NCBI GenBank assembly: GCA_030753265.1
Contig: JASMCQ010000019.1
Coordinates: forward strand, 1 to 6,007
Reading direction: 5' to 3'
Length of the DNA stretch: 6,007 bases
Origin: Dehalococcoidia bacterium
GTDB taxonomy: Bacteria; Chloroflexota; Dehalococcoidia; UBA3495
Part shown: positions 1-5,335 of the stretch, in pieces
Numbering within the stretch: the stretch's first letter is position 1
Layout of the letters: each line of letters begins with the position of its first letter
Position numbers and translations under genes: made by a program
The notes under the pieces: model-generated
Seen by the model: only the letters and a program-made list of their open reading frames with translations
Databases searched by the model: none
What the model was told of the DNA's origin: nothing

Positions 1-221
1 AGGAGGATTCTTCCGCCCACGATGCGCCCGGCCGGCTGAGGCACCAGGCCCATGATGGACAGGGCGGTCATGCTCTTCCCGCACCCGGACTCGCCCACTA
101 TGCCCAGGGTTTCGCCCGCATTTAAGTGGATGCTTACCCCGTCCACAGCTTTGACCACTCCGGTGCGAGTAAAGAAATGGGTCTTGAGATCTTGTACCTC
201 GAGGATCGGAGATTGCGTCAA
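1..221 (-). CDS. dppD: Peptide ABC transporter ATP-binding protein, DppD/OppD type (N-terminal part)
   Basis: This is the nucleotide-binding subunit of a peptide-type ABC importer, which hydrolyses ATP at the cytoplasmic face of the two permeases. Only the first 73 residues are in the window; the rest lies beyond position 1. Residues 6-40 form the usual first strands of the ABC fold ([20 protein letters not shown]), where the [12 protein letters not shown] stretch is typical of the DppD/OppD branch. The Walker A motif GESGCGKS is at residues 43-50. I chose a TTG start at 221-219 because GGAGGG sits 8 nt upstream (230-235) and no ATG or GTG in this frame lies between it and the end of the preceding gene. 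The gap to the preceding permease stop is 22 nt, so the two are co-transcribed. The missing C-terminal zinc/peptide-family domain prevents a firm substrate call. The symbol marks family position, not proven dipeptide transport. Confidence 0.93.
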   Translation of the reverse strand, partial: MTQSPILEVQDLKTHFFTRTGVVKAVDGVSIHLNAGETLGIVGESGCGKSMTALSIMGLVPQPAGRIVGGRIL

Positions 222-243
222 GGCAGCGGCCCTCCAGCAGTGC

Positions 244-1125
244 TCATATCCGGCTCAGCTTGGGATCCAGCCTGTCCCGCAGCCAGTCGCCAAAGAAGTT
301 GAGAGCCAATACCACGATCGTGATGGCCAGCCCCGGGAACAGAGATAGCCACCATACTTTGACGATTACGATGCGCCCTTCTGACACCATTATGCCCCAT
401 GCTGGGTCCCCGACCGGCAAGCCCAGTCCCAGGAAGCTGAGAGCGGCCTCCAGCAGGATTACCTGTCCCACCAGAAGGCTGGTTATCACCATCAGAGTGT
501 TGATGGTGTTGGGGAAAATGTGCCGGCCGATAATCACCCATGCCGGAAGCCCGGCAACCCGGGCGAAAGTAATGAAGTCCAGGCCTTTTATGCTCAGGAC
601 ATCCCCCCTTATCATGCGGGCAAATCTGGCCCAGACGGTTATCATCACGGCCAGGATGATGTTCCATATGCCGCCGCCAAATAGGACCACGATTAACATA
701 GCTACCAGAATGGTGGGAAAGCCCAGGGCGGCATCCGCCAGCCGCATTACGATAACGTCGATCCATCCTCCCTTGTAACCGGCGATCAAGCCCAGAAAGG
801 TGCCCACAATCCCCCCCGCGCCCAGAGCCACCAAGCTGATGACAACTGCGGTGCGGGCGCCAAAAATAAGCCTGCTGAGCATATCACGGCCCAGGACATC
901 GGTGCCCAAAGGATATGTCCAACCCTCGAACGGCGCCACTCGCGCATCCAGTATGTCGATTTCCCTAGGATTGTGGGGAGAAAGCAGCTCTGAAAAAACG
1001 GCGCATATCAGCAGGATAATCATTATGATGAGGGGGATCCAAGGCAGTCTGAGGGCCCGGACCCGCCCGGGCAGACTCTTGAGCCGGGCTGCACGGCTGG
1101 GAGCAAGTATCAGTTCCGAAGCCAA
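244..1125 (-). CDS. dppC: Peptide ABC transporter permease, DppC type
   Basis: This is the second membrane-spanning subunit (293 aa, normal family length), pairing with the DppB-type subunit to form the pore. The N-terminal cytoplasmic tail is followed by a first membrane helix at about residues 29-49. The family signature [20 protein letters not shown] is at about 71-90. The EAA loop that docks on the ATPase is at about 182-207 ([20 protein letters not shown]), and [10 protein letters not shown] is near 228-237. The C-terminal [12 protein letters not shown] near 277-288 is also classic. The start codon is TTG (1125-1123): GAGGAGG lies 5 nt upstream and overlaps the region just after the upstream stop, and the residues that follow give a normal N-terminus. 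It ends with TGA at 246-244. That matters because it shows UGA is used as a stop by a neighbouring gene. It is 14 nt after the DppB-type gene. Substrate specificity cannot be read from the sequence. Confidence 0.95.
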   Translation of the reverse strand: MASELILAPSRAARLKSLPGRVRALRLPWIPLIIMIILLICAVFSELLSPHNPREIDILDARVAPFEGWTYPLGTDVLGRDMLSRLIFGARTAVVISLVALGAGGIVGTFLGLIAGYKGGWIDVIVMRLADAALGFPTILVAMLIVVLFGGGIWNIILAVMITVWARFARMIRGDVLSIKGLDFITFARVAGLPAWVIIGRHIFPNTINTLMVITSLLVGQVILLEAALSFLGLGLPVGDPAWGIMVSEGRIVIVKVWWLSLFPGLAITIVVLALNFFGDWLRDRLDPKLSRI

Positions 1126-1139
1126 AGCAGCCTCCTCAC

Positions 1140-2060
1140 CTACGATTCATGCCGGATCCTCGGATTCACGTAGGCGTAAAGGATATCTACGATGAGGGAC
1201 GTGGCGATGTAGAAGAACCCCGCGGCCAAGACCGTGGCCTGCACTATGGAGAAATCCCGTGTTTGGATACCCTGCAGCATCAGCCTTCCTATACCGGGCC
1301 AGGCAAATACAATCTCCACCGCTATCGACCCGTTGAGCAGGCCCGCCAGGGTCAGGCCAGAGAAGGTGAGCACCGGGATGACGGCGTTCTTCAGGGCGTG
1401 CTTGTATATCACCACCCTTTCCGGCAGCCCTTTGATTCGAGCGAACTTTACGTACTCGCTGCCCAGGACTTCCAGCATGCTGGACCGAGTCAGGCGCACC
1501 ATGCCGGCCATCCCACCCCATGCCAGCACGAAAGCCGGGAGAACAAAGTGGTCCAGGCCACCCCGGCCATAGGTGGGAAGCCATCCCAGCCTGGCGCCAA
1601 ACAGCATGATCAGCAGAATGGCGACCCAGAATTGGGGCGCGGCGATCCCCAGGATGGCGAAGAACTTACCGAAGGTGTCGAAGATAGTGTCGCGCTTTAT
1701 GGCGGACAAGACTCCCAGCAGAACGCCAAACGTTAAGGACATCGCGAATGCCGCGCCGGCTAGCTGCAGGGTTGCAGGGATGCGCTCAATTAATATGTCC
1801 CGGGAGGAACGCCCCAGGACGTGAGACTCGCCGAAGTCCAGCCGAATGAGGTCATTCATGAAGGACCCGTACTGGACGATGAGCGGCCGGTCCAAGCCCA
1901 GGTTCTTCTTGATCTGCTCGTATTCGAAAGTCCCGGCCTCCGGACCCAGCAGGTACGCTGCCGGGTCCCCCGTCAGGTGGACGCTCAGGAATACCGCCAG
2001 GCTCAGAAGCCACAGGGTAAGTATTGCCTGGGTCAGCCTCAAGAGAATGAAACGTTGCAT
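1140..2060 (-). CDS. dppB: Peptide ABC transporter permease, DppB type
   Basis: This is the first membrane subunit of the importer (306 aa from the chosen start). It opens with MQRFILLRLTQAILTLWLLS, the usual N-terminal helix of DppB/OppB proteins. An extracytoplasmic segment with the common GDPAAYLLGPEA and LGLDRPLIVQYGSF patterns spans about residues 31-68. Further membrane helices lie at about 98-120, 132-157, 171-190, 231-248 and 275-297. The EAA loop is at about 201-226 (SEYVKFARIKGLPERVVIYK), and the conserved EIVFAWPGIGRL is at 249-260. I prefer the ATG at 2060-2058. The frame stays open to a GTG at 2090, but that would add ten residues not typical of the family and has no good ribosome-binding site. 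The ATG itself has only a weak GGA about 8-9 nt upstream, so translation may be modest. The TAG stop at 1142-1140 sits directly before the next gene's Shine-Dalgarno sequence. Confidence 0.94.
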   Translation of the reverse strand: MQRFILLRLTQAILTLWLLSLAVFLSVHLTGDPAAYLLGPEAGTFEYEQIKKNLGLDRPLIVQYGSFMNDLIRLDFGESHVLGRSSRDILIERIPATLQLAGAAFAMSLTFGVLLGVLSAIKRDTIFDTFGKFFAILGIAAPQFWVAILLIMLFGARLGWLPTYGRGGLDHFVLPAFVLAWGGMAGMVRLTRSSMLEVLGSEYVKFARIKGLPERVVIYKHALKNAVIPVLTFSGLTLAGLLNGSIAVEIVFAWPGIGRLMLQGIQTRDFSIVQATVLAAGFFYIATSLIVDILYAYVNPRIRHES

Positions 2061-2120
2061 CGACGGTTTCCACGCCTGGTGCGAGTACACGCCTAGTGCC
2101 TATGGCAGCCAGGCCACAAG

Positions 2121-2148
2121 GCAACCCACCCTCAGGAGGGAAGGTTGC
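2121..2148 (-). promoter_or_regulatory. Small stem-loop in the leader of the DppB-type gene
   Basis: Arms GCAACC (2121-2126) and GGTTGC (2143-2148) pair perfectly. After a 2x2 internal mismatch a second stem CCCT (2129-2132)/AGGG (2137-2140) closes a 4-nt loop. It lies 61-88 nt before the DppB-type start. No U-tract follows on the minus strand, so it is not a clear terminator. It could affect mRNA stability or translation, or be chance in GC-rich DNA. Confidence 0.3.
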
Positions 2149-2237
2149 AATGCGGCAATCATGCCCCGTGGCTGCCCAAAGATTGGCCGCCGCACTTCAC
2201 GCTATGCGAGGTACTTGGCCAACCGGATTTTCCAGGA

Positions 2238-2283
2238 GAGGCCCAAGCCCCGGCCAGCTTGAGTTGGGTGGGGCTTGGGCCTC
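2238..2283 (-). promoter_or_regulatory. Strong stem-loop between binding-protein and permease genes
   Basis: A perfect 14-bp inverted repeat, GAGGCCCAAGCCCC (2238-2251) and GGGGCTTGGGCCTC (2270-2283), encloses an 18-nt loop that can partly pair again (2254-2258 with 2263-2267). It lies 44 nt after the stop of the binding-protein gene and 177 nt before the DppB-type start. The minus-strand sequence after it (TCCTGGAAAATCC) lacks the U-run of an intrinsic terminator. The likely role is a 3' barrier to exonucleases or a partial, factor-dependent attenuator, giving more binding protein than permease. Such intercistronic hairpins are well known in binding-protein transport operons, for example malE-malF. 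The role here is inference. Confidence 0.65.
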
Positions 2284-2300
2284 CATCCGTGCGGTCTAGC

Positions 2301-2330
2301 TAGTACGTTACCGCGCCGCCGCGGTTACTA
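2301..2330 (-). promoter_or_regulatory. Stem-loop overlapping the binding-protein stop codons
   Basis: ACCGCG (2310-2315) pairs with CGCGGT (2320-2325) around a 4-nt loop. Below this, TAGTA (2301-2305) can pair with TACTA (2326-2330) if 2306-2309 bulge out. The right arm includes the tandem stops TAG TAA of the binding-protein gene (2330-2325). A structure at the stop may aid mRNA 3'-end stability together with the stronger stem-loop downstream. No U-tract is present. Confidence 0.4.
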
Positions 2331-4070
2331 CTTCAGGACTACAGTATGCAGGGCCGAGGGATAGAGAGCTAGGGAGAATGGAGTCCACTCCGCGACATTG
2401 GGCCCCACACCCCAAGGAATATTGACGTATCCAAAACTCAGTTGGTAACTTTCATCCTTCAGTCTCAGGACCAACTCGTTGTACGCTTTGCTCCGTGCCG
2501 CCGGATCGATGGTCGAAGCAGCAGCTTGGATCTGGTCGAAGAGACTCTGGTCCTCGTGCAGGCGGGAATCAAGCTTGGGATCCCCTAGCCAATAGTTGAT
2601 TCCACCTGCCGTATCCATCCGGGTCTCATTGTCCCGCCACAGCAAGTGCCCATAGAGTTCCTCGGTAAGGACCCTCTTCTTGATGTCAGCTTCATCTCCG
2701 ATCCTGACATCGACATCAATCCCCAACTCCTTCTCCCAGAAAGAGGCGGCCAACTGGGCCGACTCAGTCATGAACGGGAACGAAGCGGAGACCCAGGTGT
2801 CCACAATAAGGGTGCCGAAATTGTCCCCGTTGGGGTAGCCGGCCTCGGCCATCAGTGCTCGAGCCTTGTCCGGGTCATAGGGAAAGGGGTCCGCCGCAGG
2901 AGTGTATCCCAGGCTGCTGGGGGTGACGATGGACCAGCCCTTTATCTCGAACACCTCGGCGCCAAAGAGGTTGTCCCGCATCAGTTCTTTGTCGATGGAG
3001 TAGGCCAAGGCCTGGCGAACCCGCTTGTCGGTGACGGGGAACTCGGGTTTCCAAGCTCCCACGGTGTACACCATCAGGTAATTCCCCTCCCTTCCGAACA
3101 CCAGGCGACCGCCTCCAGCCTCGATCTGATCCCGCCCTTCCAGGCTCGCCGGAACAATGTCGGCTTCTCCGGCCTGCAGAGCGGCCACCCTGGTAGATTC
3201 CTCGGGGACCAGGAGCAGGTCCAGCTCCGCGAACTTCATCCTCCGGTCCTCGGGGAGGCCGTTGGCGGGCTGGTAATAGTAGTCGTCAAAACGCTCGAAC
3301 TCCATCCGGTCGGCGATAACCTGCTTCGTCAGCACCATGGGTCCGGCGCCAATGGGGTTCTTATCATAGTCGGCGGAATCCTGTTCCTCCCAGTACTTGT
3401 CCCCCCCTTTGGGCATGATCTTGTAAGCAGTGGGCCCCGCTTCGGACATCTCGGCGGCCAACCCCGAATTTACACTCACCATGGTCCAACTCATCGTGTC
3501 GCCGGCCAGCGTCACCTTTTCAGTGTTCTTGGCCCAGCGTTGGACACCGCCGGCGATTGCGATGTCCAAGGCGCCGCGGGTCTCATCATGGCCAAAGTAA
3601 TGCTGGAATGTCCAGAAGGCATCCTCAGCCGTCACTTCCTTCCCATCATGGAACTTGGCCCCTTTCCTCAACGTCCACGTCCAGGTCAGCCCATCGGCGG
3701 AAAGACCCCACTCCGAGGCTAAACCGGGTATCAACTTCGAGTCCTCGTCCCTGGCGGCAAGCTCCGCGCCCTGGAGTCGGTTGTAGCTGAGGACCGCACC
3801 GTTTTGCAACGGGTTGTCCCACCGCTCATTTCCCAACTGCGGGAGCATCAGCGTTAGCTTGCCCACAGCCGCACTTGCAGGGGCTGGTGGCACAGCCGTC
3901 GCCGCCGGTACCGCTGTTGGCACGGGGGCCGACGTGGCCGCCGGCGCACTGGTCGGTCTTGGGGTTGCGGTCGCCGAAGCGCCGCACGCAATTGCAAACA
4001 AGAGCACGAGCCCGAGCCCCAAGCCCAATGTTCGCCAAGCGTAAACCGAGAACGAGTCACATAATCTCAT
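2328..4070 (-). CDS. ABC transporter substrate-binding lipoprotein, SBP_bac_5 (peptide/nickel) family
   Basis: This is the extracytoplasmic binding protein (580 aa) that captures the substrate and delivers it to the two permeases. Residues 1-29 are a lipoprotein signal: positive R13, a hydrophobic core at 14-28 and lipobox FAIA followed by Cys29, predicted to be lipid-anchored. Residues 30-70 are a low-complexity Ala/Pro/Thr linker, a style frequent in Chloroflexota. The SBP_bac_5 domain follows. LIPGLASEWGLSADGLTW (113-130) and TLRKGAKFHDGKEVTAEDAF (133-152) are the family hallmark, and VTDKRVRQALAYSIDKELM (346-364) is the second classic motif. YDPDKARALMAEAGYPNGDN (398-417) matches the lobe-II region. 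The ATG start is supported by GAGG with 6-nt spacing (4077-4080). It ends with tandem stops TAG TAA. DppA, OppA, GsiB and NikA homologues share this fold, so the ligand is unknown and no symbol is given. It is probably expressed from the promoter near 4436-4464. Confidence 0.95.
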   Translation of the reverse strand: MRLCDSFSVYAWRTLGLGLGLVLLFAIACGASATATPRPTSAPAATSAPVPTAVPAATAVPPAPASAAVGKLTLMLPQLGNERWDNPLQNGAVLSYNRLQGAELAARDEDSKLIPGLASEWGLSADGLTWTWTLRKGAKFHDGKEVTAEDAFWTFQHYFGHDETRGALDIAIAGGVQRWAKNTEKVTLAGDTMSWTMVSVNSGLAAEMSEAGPTAYKIMPKGGDKYWEEQDSADYDKNPIGAGPMVLTKQVIADRMEFERFDDYYYQPANGLPEDRRMKFAELDLLLVPEESTRVAALQAGEADIVPASLEGRDQIEAGGGRLVFGREGNYLMVYTVGAWKPEFPVTDKRVRQALAYSIDKELMRDNLFGAEVFEIKGWSIVTPSSLGYTPAADPFPYDPDKARALMAEAGYPNGDNFGTLIVDTWVSASFPFMTESAQLAASFWEKELGIDVDVRIGDEADIKKRVLTEELYGHLLWRDNETRMDTAGGINYWLGDPKLDSRLHEDQSLFDQIQAAASTIDPAARSKAYNELVLRLKDESYQLSFGYVNIPWGVGPNVAEWTPFSLALYPSALHTVVLK

Positions 4071-4435
4071 GGTCCACCTCGCTGCCTAGTTTTGGTCTTT
4101 TGCTCTGGCCTCCAGTGACTGTGGTCAAGATCACCGGTGCCTCTTGGGTGCAACCACGGGCATGCTTGCCGCCTCTGCTGCTCCCAGTGGACGAGTCAAT
4201 TCGGAGCGCCAGCAAACAGCCGAGCGCATGAGTTCCTGGGCTCCGAAAATACTGTACAAATTCCTCCAGATACTAGCTTCCAGCGTCGATCCTTGCCGTC
4301 ACCGGCCGTGTCCGAACCGTGCCTGATAATGCCCGGCCCTGTCTGAATGGGCCATTCGGCCGGAGATTCCCGGACGTTTCTCGACGTTGCCGAGGGTACC
4401 GCCTTGTGCCCACTCCCAAACCCGTCGCGAGCCGC

Positions 4436-4464
4436 ATTATACAGGGCTCAGATGGATTTGGCAA
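4436..4464 (-). promoter_or_regulatory. Sigma70-type promoter for the transporter operon
   Basis: On the minus strand, TTGCCA (4464-4459) and TATAAT (4441-4436) are separated by exactly 17 nt, matching 11 of 12 consensus bases. The predicted transcription start is near 4429. It points toward the binding-protein gene, leaving an untranslated leader of about 359 nt. It lies inside a GC-rich gap, where such a match by chance is uncommon. No stronger candidate was found nearer the ATG. Confidence 0.65.
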
Positions 4465-4520
4465 TTTGGTTTTCGCGGCTATTGTTCCACCGGGCCACAG
4501 TGAGTCGACGGGTCTGTCCC

Positions 4521-4548
4521 GTGGGGGCGATTGGCCAATCACCCCCAC
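4521..4548. promoter_or_regulatory. 28-nt near-perfect palindrome, possible operator or terminator stem
   Basis: GTGGGGG (4521-4527) pairs with CCCCCAC (4542-4548), and the core GATTGGCCAATC (4529-4540) is a perfect 12-bp palindrome. Only the C/A pair at 4528/4541 breaks the symmetry. The centre lies about 105 bp upstream of the predicted transporter transcription start and about 165 nt after the selenoprotein stop. It could be a binding site for a dimeric regulator, or a hairpin ending the upstream transcript. No U-run follows on either strand, which argues against an intrinsic terminator. Confidence 0.5.
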
Positions 4549-4641
4549 ACCGCCGAAGGGCTCGTCCTGACACTGCCGGGCCCGTTCGCCCTGGGCAACC
4601 CTACGCCCGAGGAGCGATACCAGGAAGGAACTTCGACTATT

Positions 4642-4669
4642 TTCGACAGTGCTTTGGAAGCTTGTCGAA
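4642..4669 (-). repeat. Stem-loop after the selenoprotein gene, TTCGACA-type repeat
   Basis: TTCGACA (4642-4648) pairs with TGTCGAA (4663-4669). After a G-U pair and a one-base bulge, GCTT (4651-4654) pairs with AAGC (4658-4661) around a 3-nt loop, about 12 pairs in all. A further CTTCGAC copy at 4631-4637 can pair alternatively with GTCGAAG (4664-4670). It starts 32 nt past the selenoprotein stop. The minus-strand motif CCTTCGACAAGCTT resembles a hairpin family (CCTTCGACAAGCTCAGG) that I recall from intergenic regions of many bacterial genomes. It may act as a factor-dependent terminator or mRNA stabiliser; there is no U-tract. Confidence 0.5.
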
Positions 4670-4701
4670 GGACTGAGACCTCGGCGGAGTAGTGCGGGGA
4701 C

Positions 4702-5244
4702 TTACTCTTTCCCCAGAAGGATGGCCTCCACCTGAGGGGCGGCGGCGGCGGCCATCTTCTGTACGTCGTCGTCGTCGTGCATGTCCGCCATGGCGCCCAT
4801 GTCGTGGGAGACGACGGCGATGGGGTAGTCGGGAATACCCTGGGCCCGGGCCATGCCCCGGCCGGTAGTCATCACCAGCTTTTCAACGCCGATGGCGGCG
4901 GCGGGAATGCCTGCCCGCTCCATGGTCAACGCGTCGAGCACACTGCCCGACGTGCAGGAGCCTCAATCACCCACGCCGGTGATCACGGCGTCGCAGCTCT
5001 TGATTATCTCCTCCCGGATCTCCAGGGGAGCCAGGTTGCCGATGTACGGCTTCTTTCGGAACACCACAGTCTCGAAGCTGTACTTCTGGCGCAGCATGTC
5101 GACGACGGTGTTGATAACCCGGTCACCGTAGGGCCGGCCGTTCCAGATGACGCCCAGGGTCTGGCCGTCCAGTGTCCAGTTGCGCGGCGCCATGGTCACC
5201 TTGCCGGTCGCGGGACCCGCCGTGGGGTTGAAAATCTCCAACAT
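4702..5244 (-). CDS. UGSC-family selenoprotein (Sec94 encoded by in-frame TGA)
   Basis: Two open stretches, 5244-4966 and 4962-4702, share one frame and are separated only by TGA at 4965-4963. Read through, they give a 180-residue protein. Residues 1-11 (MLEIFNPTAGP) open it, strand and helix follow at about 30-52, and CDAVITGVGD (84-93) leads directly into Sec94-Gly-Ser-Cys97. This is the motif for which the UGSC (seleno)protein family is named. Next come TSGSVLDALTMERAGIP (98-114), DYPIAVVSHD (139-148) and an acidic run, D157-D160. The ATG start has a strong AAAGGAG at 6-nt spacing; the true stop is TAA. The Sec94-x-x-Cys97 pair suggests a selenol/thiol redox centre. The U-G-[ST]-C-T pattern followed by E-x-A-G-I-P recalls the active site of glycine reductase GrdB. 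The substrate is unknown. The family is known, but its biochemistry is not clear to me. Alternatives are a nonsense mutation or sequencing error, both less likely given the exact motif position and the hairpin downstream. Confidence 0.88.
4927..4957 (-). promoter_or_regulatory. Candidate bacterial SECIS element
   Basis: Beginning 10 nt after the UGA, 4952-4944 pairs with 4932-4940 in a continuous 9-bp stem (CGTCGGGCA with TGCTCGACG, one G-U pair). A GUG apical loop occupies 4943-4941. Below an A/C mismatch, C4954-G4930 and G4955-U4929 extend it, and C4957-G4927 can also pair. The loop starts 19 nt after the UGA and its first base is G. Both fit the described bacterial SECIS rule: loop about 16-37 nt from the UGA, with G among the first two loop bases. 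It would recruit SelB with Sec-tRNA. The pairing is seen; the function is inferred. Confidence 0.6.
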
Positions 5245-5335
5245 GATTCACTCCTTTCCTGGATCGGCTTGCCGCCTGAGGGTGCCGCTTTGCGGGCCGG
5301 TCCGGTTACATGTCCGGTTCAGGGCCTCGGATTCG

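Larger units (their letters stand above)
4071..4701. other. 631-nt intergenic region with signals but no convincing gene
   Basis: Open frames here (for example 4273-4548 on the minus strand, 91 codons) lack a Shine-Dalgarno sequence, recognisable motifs or normal amino-acid composition, so I treat them as chance. The interval holds a stem-loop just after the selenoprotein stop, a 28-nt palindrome and a strong minus-strand promoter. Downstream of that promoter is a leader of about 359 nt (roughly 4429 to 4071). Within the leader GGCCC (4335-4339) and GGGCC (4349-4353) can form a 5-bp stem, extended by GCC/GGC at 4331-4333/4358-4360. I see no known riboswitch, T-box or tRNA in it. Confidence 0.6.

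Noticed and set aside
2061..2090. Upstream GTG start for the DppB-type permease at 2090
   Set aside because: No good ribosome-binding site before it, and it adds ten residues ahead of the typical MQRFILLRL N-terminus.
2104..2176. Inverted repeat GGCAGCCA/TGGCTGCC
   Set aside because: An 8-bp pairing across a 57-nt loop is expected by chance at this base composition.
2646..3722. 358-codon plus-strand open frame
   Set aside because: It lies antisense to the binding-protein gene, whose family motifs are unambiguous. The long frame is a by-product of GC-rich codon use.
4273..4548. 91-codon minus-strand open frame in the intergenic gap
   Set aside because: No Shine-Dalgarno sequence, no recognisable motif, Arg/Pro-rich composition, and it overlaps the palindrome and promoter.
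4702..4941. Separate 79-codon gene starting at GTG 4941
   Set aside because: It is the second half of the UGSC reading frame. It has no ribosome-binding site, its GTG is Val102 inside a conserved helix, and it would lack the active site.
4963..4965. UGA read as Trp through an alternative genetic code
   Set aside because: The DppC-type gene ends with TGA at 246-244 at the expected family length, and Trp codons in the window are TGG, so UGA is a normal stop here.
5300..5319. Direct repeat GTCCGGTT (5300-5307 and 5312-5319) before the selenoprotein gene
   Set aside because: Only 8 bp twice in GC-rich DNA; too short to call an operator without a third copy or conservation.
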